Below, piece by piece: positions 6,241-6,298 of a stretch of 6,298 bases of DNA. The stretch's first letter is position 1. Every line of letters begins with the position of its first letter. Under the pieces are notes generated by a model. That model ran no database searches, was not told where the DNA came from, and saw nothing but the letters and a program-made list of their open reading frames with translations. The position numbers were made by a program, and so were the translations under genes. The stretch is from an uncultured bacterium (GTDB taxonomy: Bacteria; Actinomycetota; Coriobacteriia; Coriobacteriales; Coriobacteriaceae): positions 1 to 6,298 of the forward strand of contig CAJMOL010000100.1 in the NCBI GenBank assembly GCA_905215095.1. Direction: 5' to 3'.

Positions 6241-6298
6241 AAGAGAGGCTTCGGTAGTTTGTGTGACAAGGGGCTAGCCTAGGCAGCAACGCTCTTCG
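6241..6298. other. Right-edge stretch with no gene start visible
   Basis: The 58 bases after the microprotein stop contain GTG and TTG triplets, but each runs into a stop within a few codons, so the next gene must begin beyond the window. Two overlapping 8-base palindromes, GGCTAGCC (6272-6279) and GCCTAGGC (6277-6284), are present. No T-run follows, so no terminator is called. Confidence 0.5.

Overview
The window looks like a stretch of a bacterial chromosome with fairly high GC content. It has strong Shine-Dalgarno sites, compact gene packing, an exported protein with a twin-arginine-like signal, and a LuxR-type regulator with a helical sensor region instead of a receiver domain. Together with a CXXC microprotein of the type named CD1871A, this suggests a gut actinobacterium of the class Coriobacteriia (for example Collinsella or Eggerthella relatives). 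That placement is a judgement from style and remembered families, not a database result.

Layout, right to left. At the right edge a 48-residue membrane microprotein ending in a CLEC motif is read rightwards (6094-6240). It diverges, across a 90-base gap, from a leftward two-component pair: an OmpR-type response regulator (5329-6003) and its sensor histidine kinase (4181-5332), which overlap by four bases (ATGA). Sixty-eight bases on, in the same direction, is a 334-residue LuxR-type regulator (3108-4112). After a 157-base gap with inverted repeats comes a very large exported protein (1-2950). It shows 983 residues and runs off the left edge without a stop. I recognise no family for most of it.

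How the parts may work together. The divergent gap at 6004-6093 holds three closely spaced ATGGTC repeats lying over candidate promoters for both directions. The response regulator may therefore control its own operon and the CXXC microprotein (inference). The kinase has a Cys-x-x-Cys pair inside its first membrane helix, which makes a thiol or redox cue worth testing, given the neighbouring CXXC protein. The LuxR-type regulator sits directly upstream of the giant exported protein and is the obvious candidate for controlling it.

I found no tRNA, rRNA, CRISPR array, insertion sequence or phage gene. The many open frames on the plus strand opposite the large gene are best explained as shadows of its codon usage.
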